A DNA stretch of 64,000 nucleotides from Seminavis robusta (taxonomy: Eukaryota > Bacillariophyta > Bacillariophyceae > Naviculales > Naviculaceae), in assembly GCA_903772945.1 (NCBI GenBank), contig CAICTM010000263.1, forward strand, positions 1 to 64,000. The letters are read 5' to 3'. The translations under genes were made by a program, and so were the position numbers. This document shows positions 54,514-64,000 of this stretch, piece by piece. A model generated the notes under the pieces. It was given only the letters and a program-made list of their open reading frames with translations, was not told the DNA's origin and did not search any database. Every line of letters begins with the position of its first letter. Position 1 is the stretch's first letter.

Positions 54514-55954
54514 GGTTCAAGGCCAGAGCGCGGAATCGAATCGCTTCAAGATTCTCAACAGAGGCCTATAGAGAAAACATGAGAATATTCCTCGCACCTC
54601 GCATCCTCAGGATAGCGATGTCATCATTGTCGCCCTCATCTTTGCCCGAGGAAAGGTTCGAAGAACCGAAGAGAAAAAGTGAGCAGCTGGCAACATGTAT
54701 GACTCAGCCTTGGTCTATTCACGAGTGGATCTTTTAGACGGGACTAATCGGTACCGGTGGCAAGCCCTCAGTCGTTTGAAACAGTGGGATACATGTTACG
54801 AAAGAGAGTTCGTTTTAGCTAGCTGCCTAAAGAGGCTCTGCGCATAAAGGCGATCAACTGGGAAAGCTTACCACAGAAGTGGAAGGACACTTCAGAGACA
54901 GCTTGCACAGCTTTCTATGCGTACAGCGGAACTGGTCCCATGTAGGGGCAAATAACCTACCGTACCGTGCTTCTGGGTGTGCTGTTCGCCCCCCCGTCGT
55001 GGAAAACAATGAACGCATGTTGGATCACCGTCCAGAGTTTACCACCATGTTGGAAAGCAGGTGCGGAGAGATCATATGGTCACGACGACAGCATTTGCAG
55101 CAACGCCTAAGCTTGCGGCGGACGAGACGGGGAAGGTTCAAAATGAGGAAATCGAATACTACCTTGAGTTCCTCCGGGGAAGCCTGGATCTTTACCGTGC
55201 ATTTTCCAGCTGTATTCTGCTTGTTGCTCAAACTGTGGAGGTCCTCATCCAAGGATGGGAAACTTCCCAAAACTATAAGAAACTTCTGGCTGGGTACGTG
55301 TGCATTCCAACGGATACGTTGCTTCAGCTTCGTCTGAAGGACGATATATGAACCATTTGCGATGCGGAAACGGCGGCGCTTTGGTACAGGAGCATGTTGT
55401 GGTAAGATCATCGTAGTTCTGATTTTGTAAGGATGCCGCATGACATGGCTTTCCTAGCTAGACTAGCTAGTCTCAGGCATCCTGTATCTTCAACCTGACT
55501 AGACAAAATACTTGCTTCAGAGGAGCTGCCGCCGCACACACTTCTGGGTGTGCCAACGGGGACGAGCGCACTGGTACTGGTACCGGAAGTTACGGTACTT
55601 CGCGTGGTCCATGTCCGGCTATAGATAAAGGAAACGAATGCCTGAGAATATTCCGACGCATTTGATCCGTCTCCTTTCCTCGCCTCGTGCGTTTGCAGAC
55701 GGGACGAGACTAATGCTACTGTCAAACCACTACACGTTTGCAGAAAAGCTTTCGTTTAGTAAAGTTGGAATAGAATAAAAATATAGCCCCAAAAGCGCTA
55801 ACAAGCAAGTTGTAGCAGTGCCTAAGTTGGCAGCAGAGAGTGAAGAAATAGTCGACCATTGACGTTCAATGGAACTGGGGAGACGGCTCACAGACCCTTG
55901 GCCGTTGTTTGTTGGGTGAATAGTAAGTACACAACTGGATTGATTCTGTGGTGG
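54514..55954. other. Intergenic, 1.4 kb
   Basis: No firm gene. The best candidate is the weak forward frame at 55061-55351, listed separately. Overlapping reverse frames have no motifs. ggtaccggtgg and actggtactggtaccgg palindromes lie near 54750 and 55570. Confidence 0.4.
55061..55351 (+). CDS. Doubtful small coding exon, unidentified
   Basis: About 96 codons are open, with protein-like composition (EEIEYYLEFLRGSLDLYRAF, LAGYVCIPTDTLLQLRLKDD). The frame begins at a GTG just after gaaagcag, which resembles a splice acceptor, so it might be the last exon of an unrecognised gene. It has no ATG of its own until residue 6. I recognise no family, and a reverse frame of similar length overlaps it. 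Confidence 0.2.
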   Translation: MRRDHMVTTTAFAATPKLAADETGKVQNEEIEYYLEFLRGSLDLYRAFSSCILLVAQTVEVLIQGWETSQNYKKLLAGYVCIPTDTLLQLRLKDDI

Positions 55955-56964
55955 TTACATATCCATGGGTGCCGCGGTTTCATTTGTCGTGGTGGCCTCT
56001 CGCCCGGGAGACGCCATCATCATTTTCCCCATTGGTGATTCTTCCTCTTCCAACGGCGGCGTTCCGCCTTGTGGAGTACCGCCTTGTGGAGTACCGGGTG
56101 CCTCTTTGGTGGGACTCTCTAGCGCCATGGTCGTATCATTGGGATCCGCATTGGCAGCTGCTTGTTCGTCGTCCTTTTTCTTTTGTTCGGCTTGCTTGGC
56201 GGCTTCTTCGTCGGTCCACGGAATGGCAAACTTGGTGACTCGAGGTTTGTCGGCTAGTATTTGCCGTTGGACATGAGTGAGGTCTAGCTGGGGGTATTTG
56301 GGAGGTGGCGGGGGCGGCAAGGGTTGTCCGTCTTCTCCCATTTTGACGGGTGGGGGTCCATCGGGATGGAGATATTCATTGTTGACATAGTATCCCACCC
56401 GAAGGAATTCTTTTTCTCGATAGCTGCAGGTTACCAAGACGACCGTGACACCAATGATTTCATCTGGCGGCAATTGCCCAGGATCAGGGGCGTCGGCTTG
56501 TAAGACAAACTTGTTGACGCCAACGGGAATGGGTCCCACGAGGATTTCATCGAGTGTCTGATCCTTGGAGGTGTCGTGGGCAGATCCGACATAGAGCACT
56601 TTCCATTCCAAATCTAGTAGGTAGAAAAGATCAAGATAGATAGATAACGAGAGGTAGATGGTGGTTTGGGTGAGATAGTGTCATTGTTGGAAACGGCAGA
56701 AAGCAATGACACTGGCGCGTCGAATAGAAGAGCACCAATACCATAAGCTTACCGTCTTCTAGCTCCTGAAGACACTCAAACGTGATTTCGAATTGGAAGG
56801 GATTGTTAAAGGTCGTTGGATTATCCAACACGACCTACATAAAATATATCGATGGGAGGAAGATGGATAAATGCAACGGTTAGATAACAAGAGAGAACAA
56901 GGATCAACCAAGACGCGGGATCAGTAGGGTAGCTTACCATATTGACAACATTGACGAGCGCCAT
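55955..56964 (-). CDS. ASF1: Histone chaperone ASF1, three exons
   Basis: Exons 56964-56938 (only nine codons), 56834-56753 and 56613-55955 (introns 103 and 139 bp; phases 0 and 1) encode 255 residues. The joined start [22 protein letters not shown] is diagnostic of ASF1. The immunoglobulin-like core continues through [41 protein letters not shown] and [29 protein letters not shown]1 carries H3-H4 dimers for nucleosome assembly in replication and repair. A Pro-rich insert ([10 protein letters not shown], about 145-155) lengthens the last loop of the core. The acidic/Gly/Pro tail (after about 195) includes a near-repeat [13 protein letters not shown]. Confidence 0.94.
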
Positions 56965-57596
56965 GGTGGTGGTTTACGATTCGATTCAATTCAATTGGAG
57001 AAATTCTTTTTTGTTTTGTTGATTGATGTTGGAGACAGATGAGGTTCTACTTCCAACACTATGTTTGTTCCGATAAGCTGATAGATGATGCTAATAGCAA
57101 CAGATTGGTCTTTGATGCTATGCAATAGAGTTTGTTTCGAAAGAGATGGAATATCCTATCTTTGTTGCTGGATTATTTGGTCAATAGTGATCCGAGTGGC
57201 GATCGAGTGAAAAAAGTGCGACATCGCTGTCTTCTCTTTTTCCGCAGTCGTCATGAAAGAAGCAGGCAGCGGAACCAATGTCTCGACGATAACCAAAGGG
57301 AAGGGCGACCTTGGCTCCAGTGTTGCCCGCCAAGAAGTGTGTTGCGGAAAGCGGGCAAAGCCTGATGGCGGCAAACCTCCCAAAGCTAACCCTATTGTGA
57401 CTTTGTTCCTTCTTTGATAAGGATTTCGTCCTTTTTACTACATTGTAATTCGAAACATTGGCCAGCAGGGCTGCTATCTCGCTCTGGTCCAGTTCAAATT
57501 CAAACTTTTTATCAAGGAAAAACTTTTAATTCAGTTTGTCCGGTACCAGGTACCAGTTACCATACCGGTACGGGTATCCTCAGTAACACATTAGAT
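56965..57596. other. Intergenic, 0.6 kb
   Basis: No firm gene. A 54-codon forward frame at 57253-57417 has no recognisable motif. Bases 57458-57477 are repeated exactly at 60524-60543. An accggtacgggta cluster lies at 57540-57575. Confidence 0.4.
57458..57477 (+). repeat. Dispersed repeat, copy 1
   Basis: The 20 bases ttggccagcagggctgctat occur here and again at 60524-60543, each followed a few bases later by ctcgctc(t/c)gg. The unit is probably longer but diverged. Confidence 0.6.
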
Positions 57597-59025
57597 TTAG
57601 AATGCTCCAGCTTCTGCAAGCTCCAAATCTCCAGTAGCCATGACATCATAGACACATTGGTTCTTTAGGTCTCCCCAGTGCTCACAAGCAATCTCTGCAG
57701 CTGCTTCAGCAATGGATTCACCAAGACGACGACGTCCTACATGAGTGGCACTTGGCATGGTGCACTGAACAGGGTGATGGGGGAACCTGGTGACCTGGAA
57801 GAGCTTGGGCCCTGTATCATGAACTTGTCATTAATTCCCAAAGGCATCAGCATCGGACATGACAGTGCCATTGCGGGCAAACCACTTGCCTGTACCAAAT
57901 TCAACCAAAATACCCTTGCTGCCACCAAACTCCTCAAAACTGGCACCGACTGTCTTGACACTGATAAGGTCTTTGAATGATTGGACTACAATCTTCTTTC
58001 CCTCACCAAGCTCAACAGTGAATACATCGTGCTTGGAGTTGACCTTCTCATGGGTGAGATTGTACTTGTCAATGACTGTTAATTCAGCATTTGCAATGCC
58101 ATCCAACATACATCCACCATAGGCACCAACTTCCAAGATATCCAATTTGAACAGCAGCCGACTCAATGTAGGAATACTGGTAATGAGCCTTTGTCCTAAT
58201 ATGAATCACCAATCCAGTGCCTTGTCCAAACTTGGGGCTGCTGATAAAGACCAAATCACATTCCCCATGGAAATCAAACCACTTTCCAGCCCAGGTCTTG
58301 AAGCGAGGATCACCAGTGCCAGCAACATCACTGATTGGATCAGAGGTGGGGTTGCTTGTGGGGCTAGAAGTGGGGTTGCCCGTGGAGCTAGAAGTTGGGC
58401 TAACAGTGGGGTTAGGAGTGGGACTGGAAGTAGCAGAGGTGTCTGTTGGGGCATGGGTTCCAAAGCTACCGCCACTGCCGCCACCACCACCATCAACCAC
58501 ATCGCTCTCACAGGGTGTGAGAATCACAGCCCATGAACGAGGCGTGCCACTGTCAAGTACTTCATGGTCTGTGATCTCAAGTATCCAACTGCCACTTGAA
58601 GAGTATCCATTGAATGTAGAAAGATCCCCATCTGGCTGAACATAAATACCTCTAGTAGTGCAGGCATCACTATTTACGCCCGCACCATTAGTTGCAGCAC
58701 TGCTGGAGTCATCAAAAACAACATCAAGTCTTGTAGTACTGTATCCACAATCTTCACTGAAAAGGTCCACTGAATTGATTGTTTCTCCGTCAACGTCAAG
58801 ATAGATGTCAACTTCAAGGGCATCAACACCCCATGAATGCGAGATGTCCACTTCAATGTCCACGTCACAGATGACAAAAGTGTCATCAACCTCAATGCTA
58901 ACACTATCAGTGCCTTCAGCCGGCAAACCATAGTTGATAGAGCCAGATTCATATCGAACAGCCAGAGTAGCAGGCAACATAATGGCAGCCAGGAAAAGAC
59001 AAAGCAAGCAGAACTTGGAAAACAT
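57597..59025 (-). pseudogene. Broken secreted P-domain / VWD-like protein gene
   Basis: From 59025 the frame encodes a signal peptide (MFSKFCLLCLFLAAIMLPATLA) and a P/Homo B-type proprotein-convertase domain (about 24-165; ISHSWGVDALEVDIYLDVDG, GSWILEITDHEVLDSGTPRSW). A Pro/Thr/Ser linker comes next, then the start of a VWD-like domain (GDPRFKTWAGKWFDFHGECD). Near 58142 the sense passes to a different frame (ESAAVQIG into DILEVGAYGG). That frame meets TAA TGA at 57828-57833 and then stays open for 78 codons to 57597. One frameshift plus two adjacent stops indicate a recent pseudogene or assembly errors. No intron with GT-AG ends removes them. If intact it would be an extracellular or wall protein. 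Confidence 0.7.
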
Positions 59026-59669
59026 GTTTGACAGCGGAAATCCAACACAGAAACCCGAGTTTGATTTGGACGATTCGGAGTGAGGGAAGGAGGTTGAGAG
59101 CGGCAGGGGATAGGAGACGGTGCAAGGCCTCGTTATCTACTTTTACTGTCAAGAGAGAATGTGAGTTGGTCGAAGCTGGATTGTAAGGTTTGGCTTTGTG
59201 AGCTCATCTCCAAGACCGAGCTTCCCAGACGTTATGTTGCACCGTTCGCTGCACGGAGACAGGGGTGAGGCACAATGGTTGCGGGGTGTCTGAGCGTTTT
59301 GCACGGTACGTTAAGCATGAATATCCACACGACACAATGCTTTCAACAAAGTTCACTTTGGAAGATACTGTCGCATCGCAGCAATGTGCTACGGAATGCA
59401 GATTGGGAACGGCCAAATCATTGAATCATCGGTGCTGAGCAATCTTCTCGGTGGTGGTACCATGGTACCGGTACCGCTGTGAAGCGAACTGTCTAGTAGT
59501 ATGACTCACGTTTATGCACAGCCCTGTCCATGGCGATAGTATGCGGTACAACACGGATAAAACCCGCCGCTTCACTCACCTGCATGAGGAGGGCTTATTA
59601 GAGTTCGTTCACTTTGTCCGGGGTAAACTGCTCGCCGATGCGATTTCTTGGCTCAGCCGCAATGACCCC

Positions 59670-59860
59670 ACATTCATGTATACCGGTATGGCGTCATACC
59701 GTACGGTACCAGTACTTCGTACTGTACCGGAGGGTCGCCAATGGAATGATTAAAAAATCTTCCTCCATACCGGTACCGGTACGGTACCGGTAAGCGGTAC
59801 CGTCCTCCGGGTAGCTAGCACTACAGTACCGTACTACAGCTCAAGCTAGCTGCAGTACGC
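59670..59860. repeat. Cluster of GGTACC/ACCGGT palindromes
   Basis: Within 190 bases at least ten overlapping ACCGGT, GGTACC and GTAC palindromes occur, for example ataccggtaccggtacgg near 59768-59785. Similar but smaller clusters occur at 4275, 26601, 35370 and 57540. Confidence 0.7.
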
Positions 59861-60052
59861 TAGTATTAGTTTGGTCCTAACGAAAATGGTTAGCCTTAAA
59901 ATCATCAATATGTTCAGCGGGCGGCCAAACGTACGGCTGTAGAAGAGGTAGTCAATGAATATGCCATCTACCAAAGCACAGACCATTCACAATTCCCAAG
60001 TAGGAATCTAAAGTGAAAGTGAGCAACAAACAACCAAACAAACAGCATCGCA

Positions 60053-60352
60053 ATGAATTCTTCTTTGAACAACAAAAGCACCACCAAGAGCCATGGCCCC
60101 AACATTACAGCCACCCAGTTAGCAACTATGAGGTTCGCTCAGAGATCCAGTACACTGAGAACGTCCAAGCACCCCCAAGGCTCCATTGAGTCAAGCCACA
60201 GAAAACTTTCATCACCCTTTTCTCGCCTTCTTGGTGTGACAAGGGGGTTTAGAGTAGGGAGGTTATCTACGGAAGCCAGCAAGGGCCAGGCTTCAGCAAA
60301 GAAAAATGGAAATTCAGGGCTCGGTTCGGTGGGATCAGGGGAGAAATATTAA
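60053..60352 (+). CDS. Doubtful small hypothetical protein
   Basis: A 99-residue Ser/Arg-rich frame, starting MNSSLNNKSTTKSHGPN after an AAAC-rich leader (caaccaaacaaacagcatcgcaATG would suit a diatom start). The N-terminus has no clear signal peptide but could be an organelle presequence (many Ser/Arg, few acids). No family is recognised, and it may be chance. Confidence 0.3.
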   Translation: MNSSLNNKSTTKSHGPNITATQLATMRFAQRSSTLRTSKHPQGSIESSHRKLSSPFSRLLGVTRGFRVGRLSTEASKGQASAKKNGNSGLGSVGSGEKY

Positions 60353-60523
60353 TTGAGGACCATGGGACCAAAGGGCTTGGCATTGTGGGATCCATGGAGA
60401 CATAAATGGTCAGAAAGCTTAGGCTCTGGTGCCTACTGTAGCTAGGTCAAGACAGCGCCCCCAAGCTAAGAATCTTTCCTTTTCTAAAGAACATTGATGG
60501 TGTTTTTCGTCATTTTTCACATT

Positions 60524-60543
60524 TTGGCCAGCAGGGCTGCTAT
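60524..60543 (+). repeat. Dispersed repeat, copy 2
   Basis: An exact 20-base match to 57458-57477, followed by tatctcgctccgg. Confidence 0.6.
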
Positions 60544-60799
60544 GTATCTCGCTCCGGTTTGTCTCAAAATTCTGCCAGACATCAGATTCTAGCTTGAGAG
60601 AGGTCTACGAGTGGTACCGGTACTTCTGGGTGCCCCTACCGTACTGTACTACAATGCCATGTACAACGGTAGCGTTCTGAGCTTCCCCCTCCTCGCCCTT
60701 GTCATTTACTACCGTAGTACGTTGATTGAAAGCGAATGATGTTGGTATCGACGACTCCATTATCCTTATTATTTTGAATAGACACACTAGCCCGACAGG

Positions 60800-61570
60800 A
60801 TGGGCTCACCGAGAAACCCCTGGGTGCAGTTTCCATTAGCGATGCTCATGCTAGTGCTGTTATGTTGCACAACATGTCAATCCCTCATGGTTGCAAAGCC
60901 TTTTACATTGTGTCGTTCCCCGAGCATGAAGCCCTTGTCGTCTTCATCATCCACAAGACGGTCAAGAACACAGACTGTATCCATCTTTACCGCCGCCGCA
61001 ACCAATTACAGCGAAGAAGACGTCCAAGACAATGACTGTCCTCGTGGATATTTTTTGAACAGCGTCGAAAACAGTTGTACTCCCTTGGGACCATTGGGAC
61101 GAATTTCACAATACTTTGAAACCATGGGGCCGTTCCAACGAATGTATCAAGGAATCTGCAACTTGTTTGGCCTGGATACACAACGAATATCCAATTTGGG
61201 GGTCACCTTTGCCTTGTCGTATTCCATTTTGAGCCAAATTAATGCAAGTATCAGTCTTTCCATGGCTTGGTACTTGTCCTGCAAACGTACAGGTTTATCA
61301 CCCTTGGCACCGGGTCAATGGAAATCACTGTTGACATCTTATGCGTCCTTGTATGCAGTCCTTACCGTCCTGAGACCCTTTCGTGTGGCTGCTGCTGTAG
61401 CCATGTCGAAACTTTCCAAGGAAATGTTGGAAGCGACGGAACAAAAATTGGATTGTTCCAGAAGTGCTGCCATTGCCTTTCAATATGCATTGGGATGGAT
61501 CGCTTGGCTTTGTTTGGCATCGACGGGTGTAGCGATTGCTAGCCTTGTGACGGGTGTTCCCATTCTATAG
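60800..61570 (+). CDS. Conserved plastid-type membrane protein, function unknown
   Basis: The 256-residue protein starts with a signal peptide (WVQFPLAMLMLVLLCCTTC) and a Ser/Arg-rich transit-like stretch (about 30-70). The mature part opens with a paired-Cys segment (DCPRGYFLNSVENSCTPLGPLGR). A long conserved core follows: ISNLGVTFALSYSILSQINAS, TGLSPLAPGQWKSLLTSYASLY, LRPFRVAAAVAMSKLS and a last helix to VTGVPIL. I recall close relatives of this core (GLSPLxPGQWKxLL..., LRPFRVA) in chloroplast proteins of plants and algae, all of unknown function. Three to four membrane helices are visible. Confidence 0.75.
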   Translation: MGSPRNPWVQFPLAMLMLVLLCCTTCQSLMVAKPFTLCRSPSMKPLSSSSSTRRSRTQTVSIFTAAATNYSEEDVQDNDCPRGYFLNSVENSCTPLGPLGRISQYFETMGPFQRMYQGICNLFGLDTQRISNLGVTFALSYSILSQINASISLSMAWYLSCKRTGLSPLAPGQWKSLLTSYASLYAVLTVLRPFRVAAAVAMSKLSKEMLEATEQKLDCSRSAAIAFQYALGWIAWLCLASTGVAIASLVTGVPIL

Positions 61571-62108
61571 TACTATACAGCGTATGGATTAATGACTGGA
61601 TTAAATAAAAATGTATGGAGTGATGCAGCAAGTGATGACTACATCCATGCTATCATTGACATCGAGTGCGACTCAAGTTATTTTTGCGCGGTCTTGTCCA
61701 TATATTGGATACGGTACGGATCTAGCTTATAGCTAGCAAACAAGGACTGCAGAGGCCTCCCGACGCTATCATAGTGTGCACATGGCGCAGACAATGTTGA
61801 GTTTGCAATGAACAGTTGGGCCGCAATGACAGGGATCCATCCAACCCGGTTGGAATGATTGAAGATTCAATCATTCTGATAAGATCGTAGTGGGCCACCA
61901 GAAGCTGGGCTACCTTGATCCATTCGAAGAAGTTAAGCCTTGGCAGCCTTCCCACTCCTCTCTTTTGCGATGGACAGCTTCCGAATTTCCGACGGTCAAG
62001 CTTGGTGTCGGGATGGGCGTAATATCAATGCTGCTACGTACGAGAGAAAGAGTAGAAACTAGCTAGGCTTTGAGTTATTGCAATGTGAGATTTGCAACCT
62101 TGCTTAGT
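61571..62108. other. Convergent intergenic gap
   Basis: 538 bp lie between two 3' ends. A segment at about 61976-62040 weakly resembles 63699-63770 on the other side of the next gene. No gene is supported. Confidence 0.4.
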
Positions 62109-63482
62109 CTAGCTAGATTGCCCAACTAACGAGCAATTTGCAACCAACTCGGGTTGTTCCAGCAAAGCAAACCAGATATAGTTCAGTTTGCGAGCTTCCC
62201 CAATCCAAGGCAAGTTCCCAACGACTGATAGCCACTTGATCCAAGAGTCGCTGGAGCGATAGCCTCTGCCATCCTCCTTGATATATTCCAAACGCCGGTG
62301 CAGATTGTTGAGGGGTCGCACCAGGTCAAACGTAGCCACCCAGGACGGATCATCCGACAGGACCAGTCCCATGCGCTGTTTTGCCATGCAAATGGTATAG
62401 AGTGCATGTAGTCCCTTGGACGTTACCTTTGGGTTATCCTGGATGCTCAGTAAATCATTCATTTTGCAATCCTTATTCCCTTTGAGGGCCGAACCAATGA
62501 TTGATAAGTGTCGGTCGTCCAGGGACATTCCATCGAAAGCCATGCGCCACCATTTTTGTTTTACCGAGAGCATATTCTCCAGAGCCACTGGAGAGATGAG
62601 TGGCGGTAGCGACGTCCCACTGTGGTTGCTGCTGCCACCTGCTCGAGCATCATCTACTCGACGACACAGCTGCAGTTCATCAAAGTCCGTGATCGCTTGC
62701 ACTGTGGTGACAACTTTGTCAAAAAGCCCTTCTGTGTTTACCAAAGCGTCACTCATGACCAATCCTAGCAAATTGAATTGCCTAATTTTGGGTGCCCGCT
62801 GAAGAAACTGGAGAATCCGTTCCATATCTGCCAAAGTATGGAGTTCCAGGCCTCTAATTTCCAGCTCGGTTAAATTGGTCCATCCTGCGATCGACGACAT
62901 GGCTGTCAACAGCGCCGTGGTGGGAATCCCACAGGCATCGGTCGAATCGTCCGATCCCAACTTCCAATAGGTGATGGTGGACGCATGTTTGGTCAAGATG
63001 GCCCGGTACAAGCGTGTATGTTGTTCTGGATTGAGTAACAACAAAAAGTTGCGCTCCAAAATAACGTGAATAATGACAAACCCTGCTTGAACGGCCCGTA
63101 TCATGTCGGTAACGAGAGATTCTACCAGCACTAAGCGTTCGTTAGTGTCGGCTGCTGTGGTTTCGGCGACCCACGCCACGAGTGTGTCGGTGACCTTGAG
63201 GGAAGCATTTTCACACTTTTCAATGGAACCGACAAAGTCGGCCCATATTTCTTGGGGAGGCTTGGCAGGAGTTGCGGGTGCTGCTGCTGCACGATTGTCT
63301 GCTTGTTGCAAGGCGTCCTTCAGCGCATCATTTTCTGCTTGTAAGGCGTCCATGAGTCGTTGCGCTTCGTTTTCCATATCGGAATCAAAGGAAGAATCGT
63401 CGTCATCTTCAGAATCATACGACATTTCCGAATCATCTTCTTCATTATTATTTTCGCTCATATCTTGCTCCGGTGCCGTCAT
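62109..63482 (-). CDS. Acidic leucine-rich hypothetical protein
   Basis: A 457-residue single-exon protein. Residues 1-45 are strongly acidic (NNEEDDSEMSYDSEDDDDSS), followed by a short helical segment (AQRLMDALQAENDALKDALQ) that may form a coiled coil. Residues about 170-400 contain loose leucine-rich, RNI-like units (WTNLTELEIRGLELHTLADM, APKIRQFNLLGLVMSDALV). There is no signal peptide or membrane helix. Such LRR-like hypothetical proteins form large families in diatoms. I cannot assign a function. Confidence 0.65.
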   Translation of the reverse strand: MTAPEQDMSENNNEEDDSEMSYDSEDDDDSSFDSDMENEAQRLMDALQAENDALKDALQQADNRAAAAPATPAKPPQEIWADFVGSIEKCENASLKVTDTLVAWVAETTAADTNERLVLVESLVTDMIRAVQAGFVIIHVILERNFLLLLNPEQHTRLYRAILTKHASTITYWKLGSDDSTDACGIPTTALLTAMSSIAGWTNLTELEIRGLELHTLADMERILQFLQRAPKIRQFNLLGLVMSDALVNTEGLFDKVVTTVQAITDFDELQLCRRVDDARAGGSSNHSGTSLPPLISPVALENMLSVKQKWWRMAFDGMSLDDRHLSIIGSALKGNKDCKMNDLLSIQDNPKVTSKGLHALYTICMAKQRMGLVLSDDPSWVATFDLVRPLNNLHRRLEYIKEDGRGYRSSDSWIKWLSVVGNLPWIGEARKLNYIWFALLEQPELVANCSLVGQSS

Positions 63483-64000
63483 GATGAATATGTCTATTGT
63501 GTTGCTAGCTAGCTAGAGTGTAGGGTGCTTTATGTCTGTTGGCTGTTGTTTCAGTTGCTGTCCTCTAGCTAGAGAATAGTACGGTCTCAATCTGGTATTG
63601 TGTCTTCTGACTCAACCGGTGGAAGGCCGTGGGATCTTAGATTTTCGATCTTTCTCACTGAGTCAGTCACATCAGGGACTGCCTCATTCCACAACACCTA
63701 GCTTCCGAATTTTCGGTTGCTCGAGGCTGGGATGGGTGTGGGAGAGGCAATTTCAATGTTGTTGCTACGACAATCATAGTAGCTTCCAAATGAATCGATC
63801 GCTACTACTAGTAGGATGCCCCAGTCCAAGCGAGTTCGTCGCGACCTGGAAGAACTACAGCGGCAAGATGCAGTCGCCTCAATAGCCACAAGCGAAGATG
63901 ACAAAGATGTGCTGCCGTACGATTGTCGCGTGAGGCTCCCAAGAGACAGTACATGTAGTAGCTGCTGGTGCATTGGTCTTGAACTCCAAGACTTTCCGCT
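63483..64000. other. Right-edge intergenic region
   Basis: Promoter side of the acidic leucine-rich gene, with gctagctagctagag near 63507-63520. It contains the possible gene start listed next. Confidence 0.4.
63816..64000 (+). CDS. Possible 5' end of a gene running off the window
   Basis: An ATG at 63816 opens a frame that stays open to the last base (about 62 codons): MPQSKRVRRDLEELQRQDAV, then acidic TSEDDKD. The charged helical start is protein-like, but no family can be named from this length. Confidence 0.3.
   Translation, partial: MPQSKRVRRDLEELQRQDAVASIATSEDDKDVLPYDCRVRLPRDSTCSSCWCIGLELQDFP

Larger units (their letters stand above)
59026..60799. other. Intergenic, 1.8 kb, with dense ACCGGTA palindromes
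   Basis: No firm gene. Between 59455 and 59850 ACCGGTA/GGTACC-type palindromes are packed closely, ending in gctagctgcagtacgctag. A weak frame at 60053-60352 is listed separately. Bases 60524-60543 repeat 57458-57477. Confidence 0.45.

Overview
The window reads as nuclear DNA of a photosynthetic stramenopile, most likely a pennate diatom. Most coding sequences are broken by few, short GT-AG introns (49-212 bp where I could fit them). Several proteins begin with a signal peptide followed by an ASAF/AFxP-like junction, the bipartite presequence of a secondary red plastid. The left edge holds a decayed Ty3/gypsy end. Intergenic DNA is dotted with ACCGGTA and TAGCTAGC palindromes. I saw no operons, tRNAs, rRNAs or CRISPR arrays. 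Exon borders were fitted by hand so that splice sites and phases close; they lack transcript support.

Layout. 1-1488: retroelement remnant and nested inverted repeats. 1489-10644: a DUF4440-TIP41 fusion, a digalactosyldiacylglycerol synthase, a Golgi-type sulfotransferase and an SDF2-like MIR protein of the ER. 11022-13281: a secreted beta-helix-like protein in five phase-0 exons. 13282-15803: gene-poor, with one possible decayed gene. 15804-22707: a 2245-residue membrane protein with a TULIP/BPI-like domain, two large extracytoplasmic repeats and a PqiA/LetA-like membrane domain. 23337-26212: a divergent pair, an ER FKBP with EF-hands and a plastid-targeted unknown. 27101-32405: a 1701-residue HOOK-type coiled-coil protein. 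32956-34736: nicotinate phosphoribosyltransferase. 36048-39695: a copper P1B-ATPase, followed by a broken copy of part of itself. 40163-46788: RRP5.

47113-54513 is compact: a cupin, ribosomal protein L7, a small secreted protein, a plastid HemK/PrmC methyltransferase, a plastid PH-like membrane protein and a ChaN/Tiki protein with a lumen-type signal. 55955-56964 is the histone chaperone ASF1. 57597-59025 is a P-domain/VWD-like secreted protein broken by a frameshift and two adjacent stops. 60800-63482 holds a plastid membrane protein conserved in algae and plants, and an acidic leucine-rich hypothetical protein. A possible gene start runs off the right edge.

Biologically the genes cover ribosome production (RRP5, L7), plastid lipid and protein maintenance (DGDG synthase, HemK, PH-like, ChaN), secretory folding (SDF2, FKBP), NAD salvage and copper export. 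The most unusual item is the TULIP-PqiA-like protein, which has the architecture expected of a one-chain lipid conduit.
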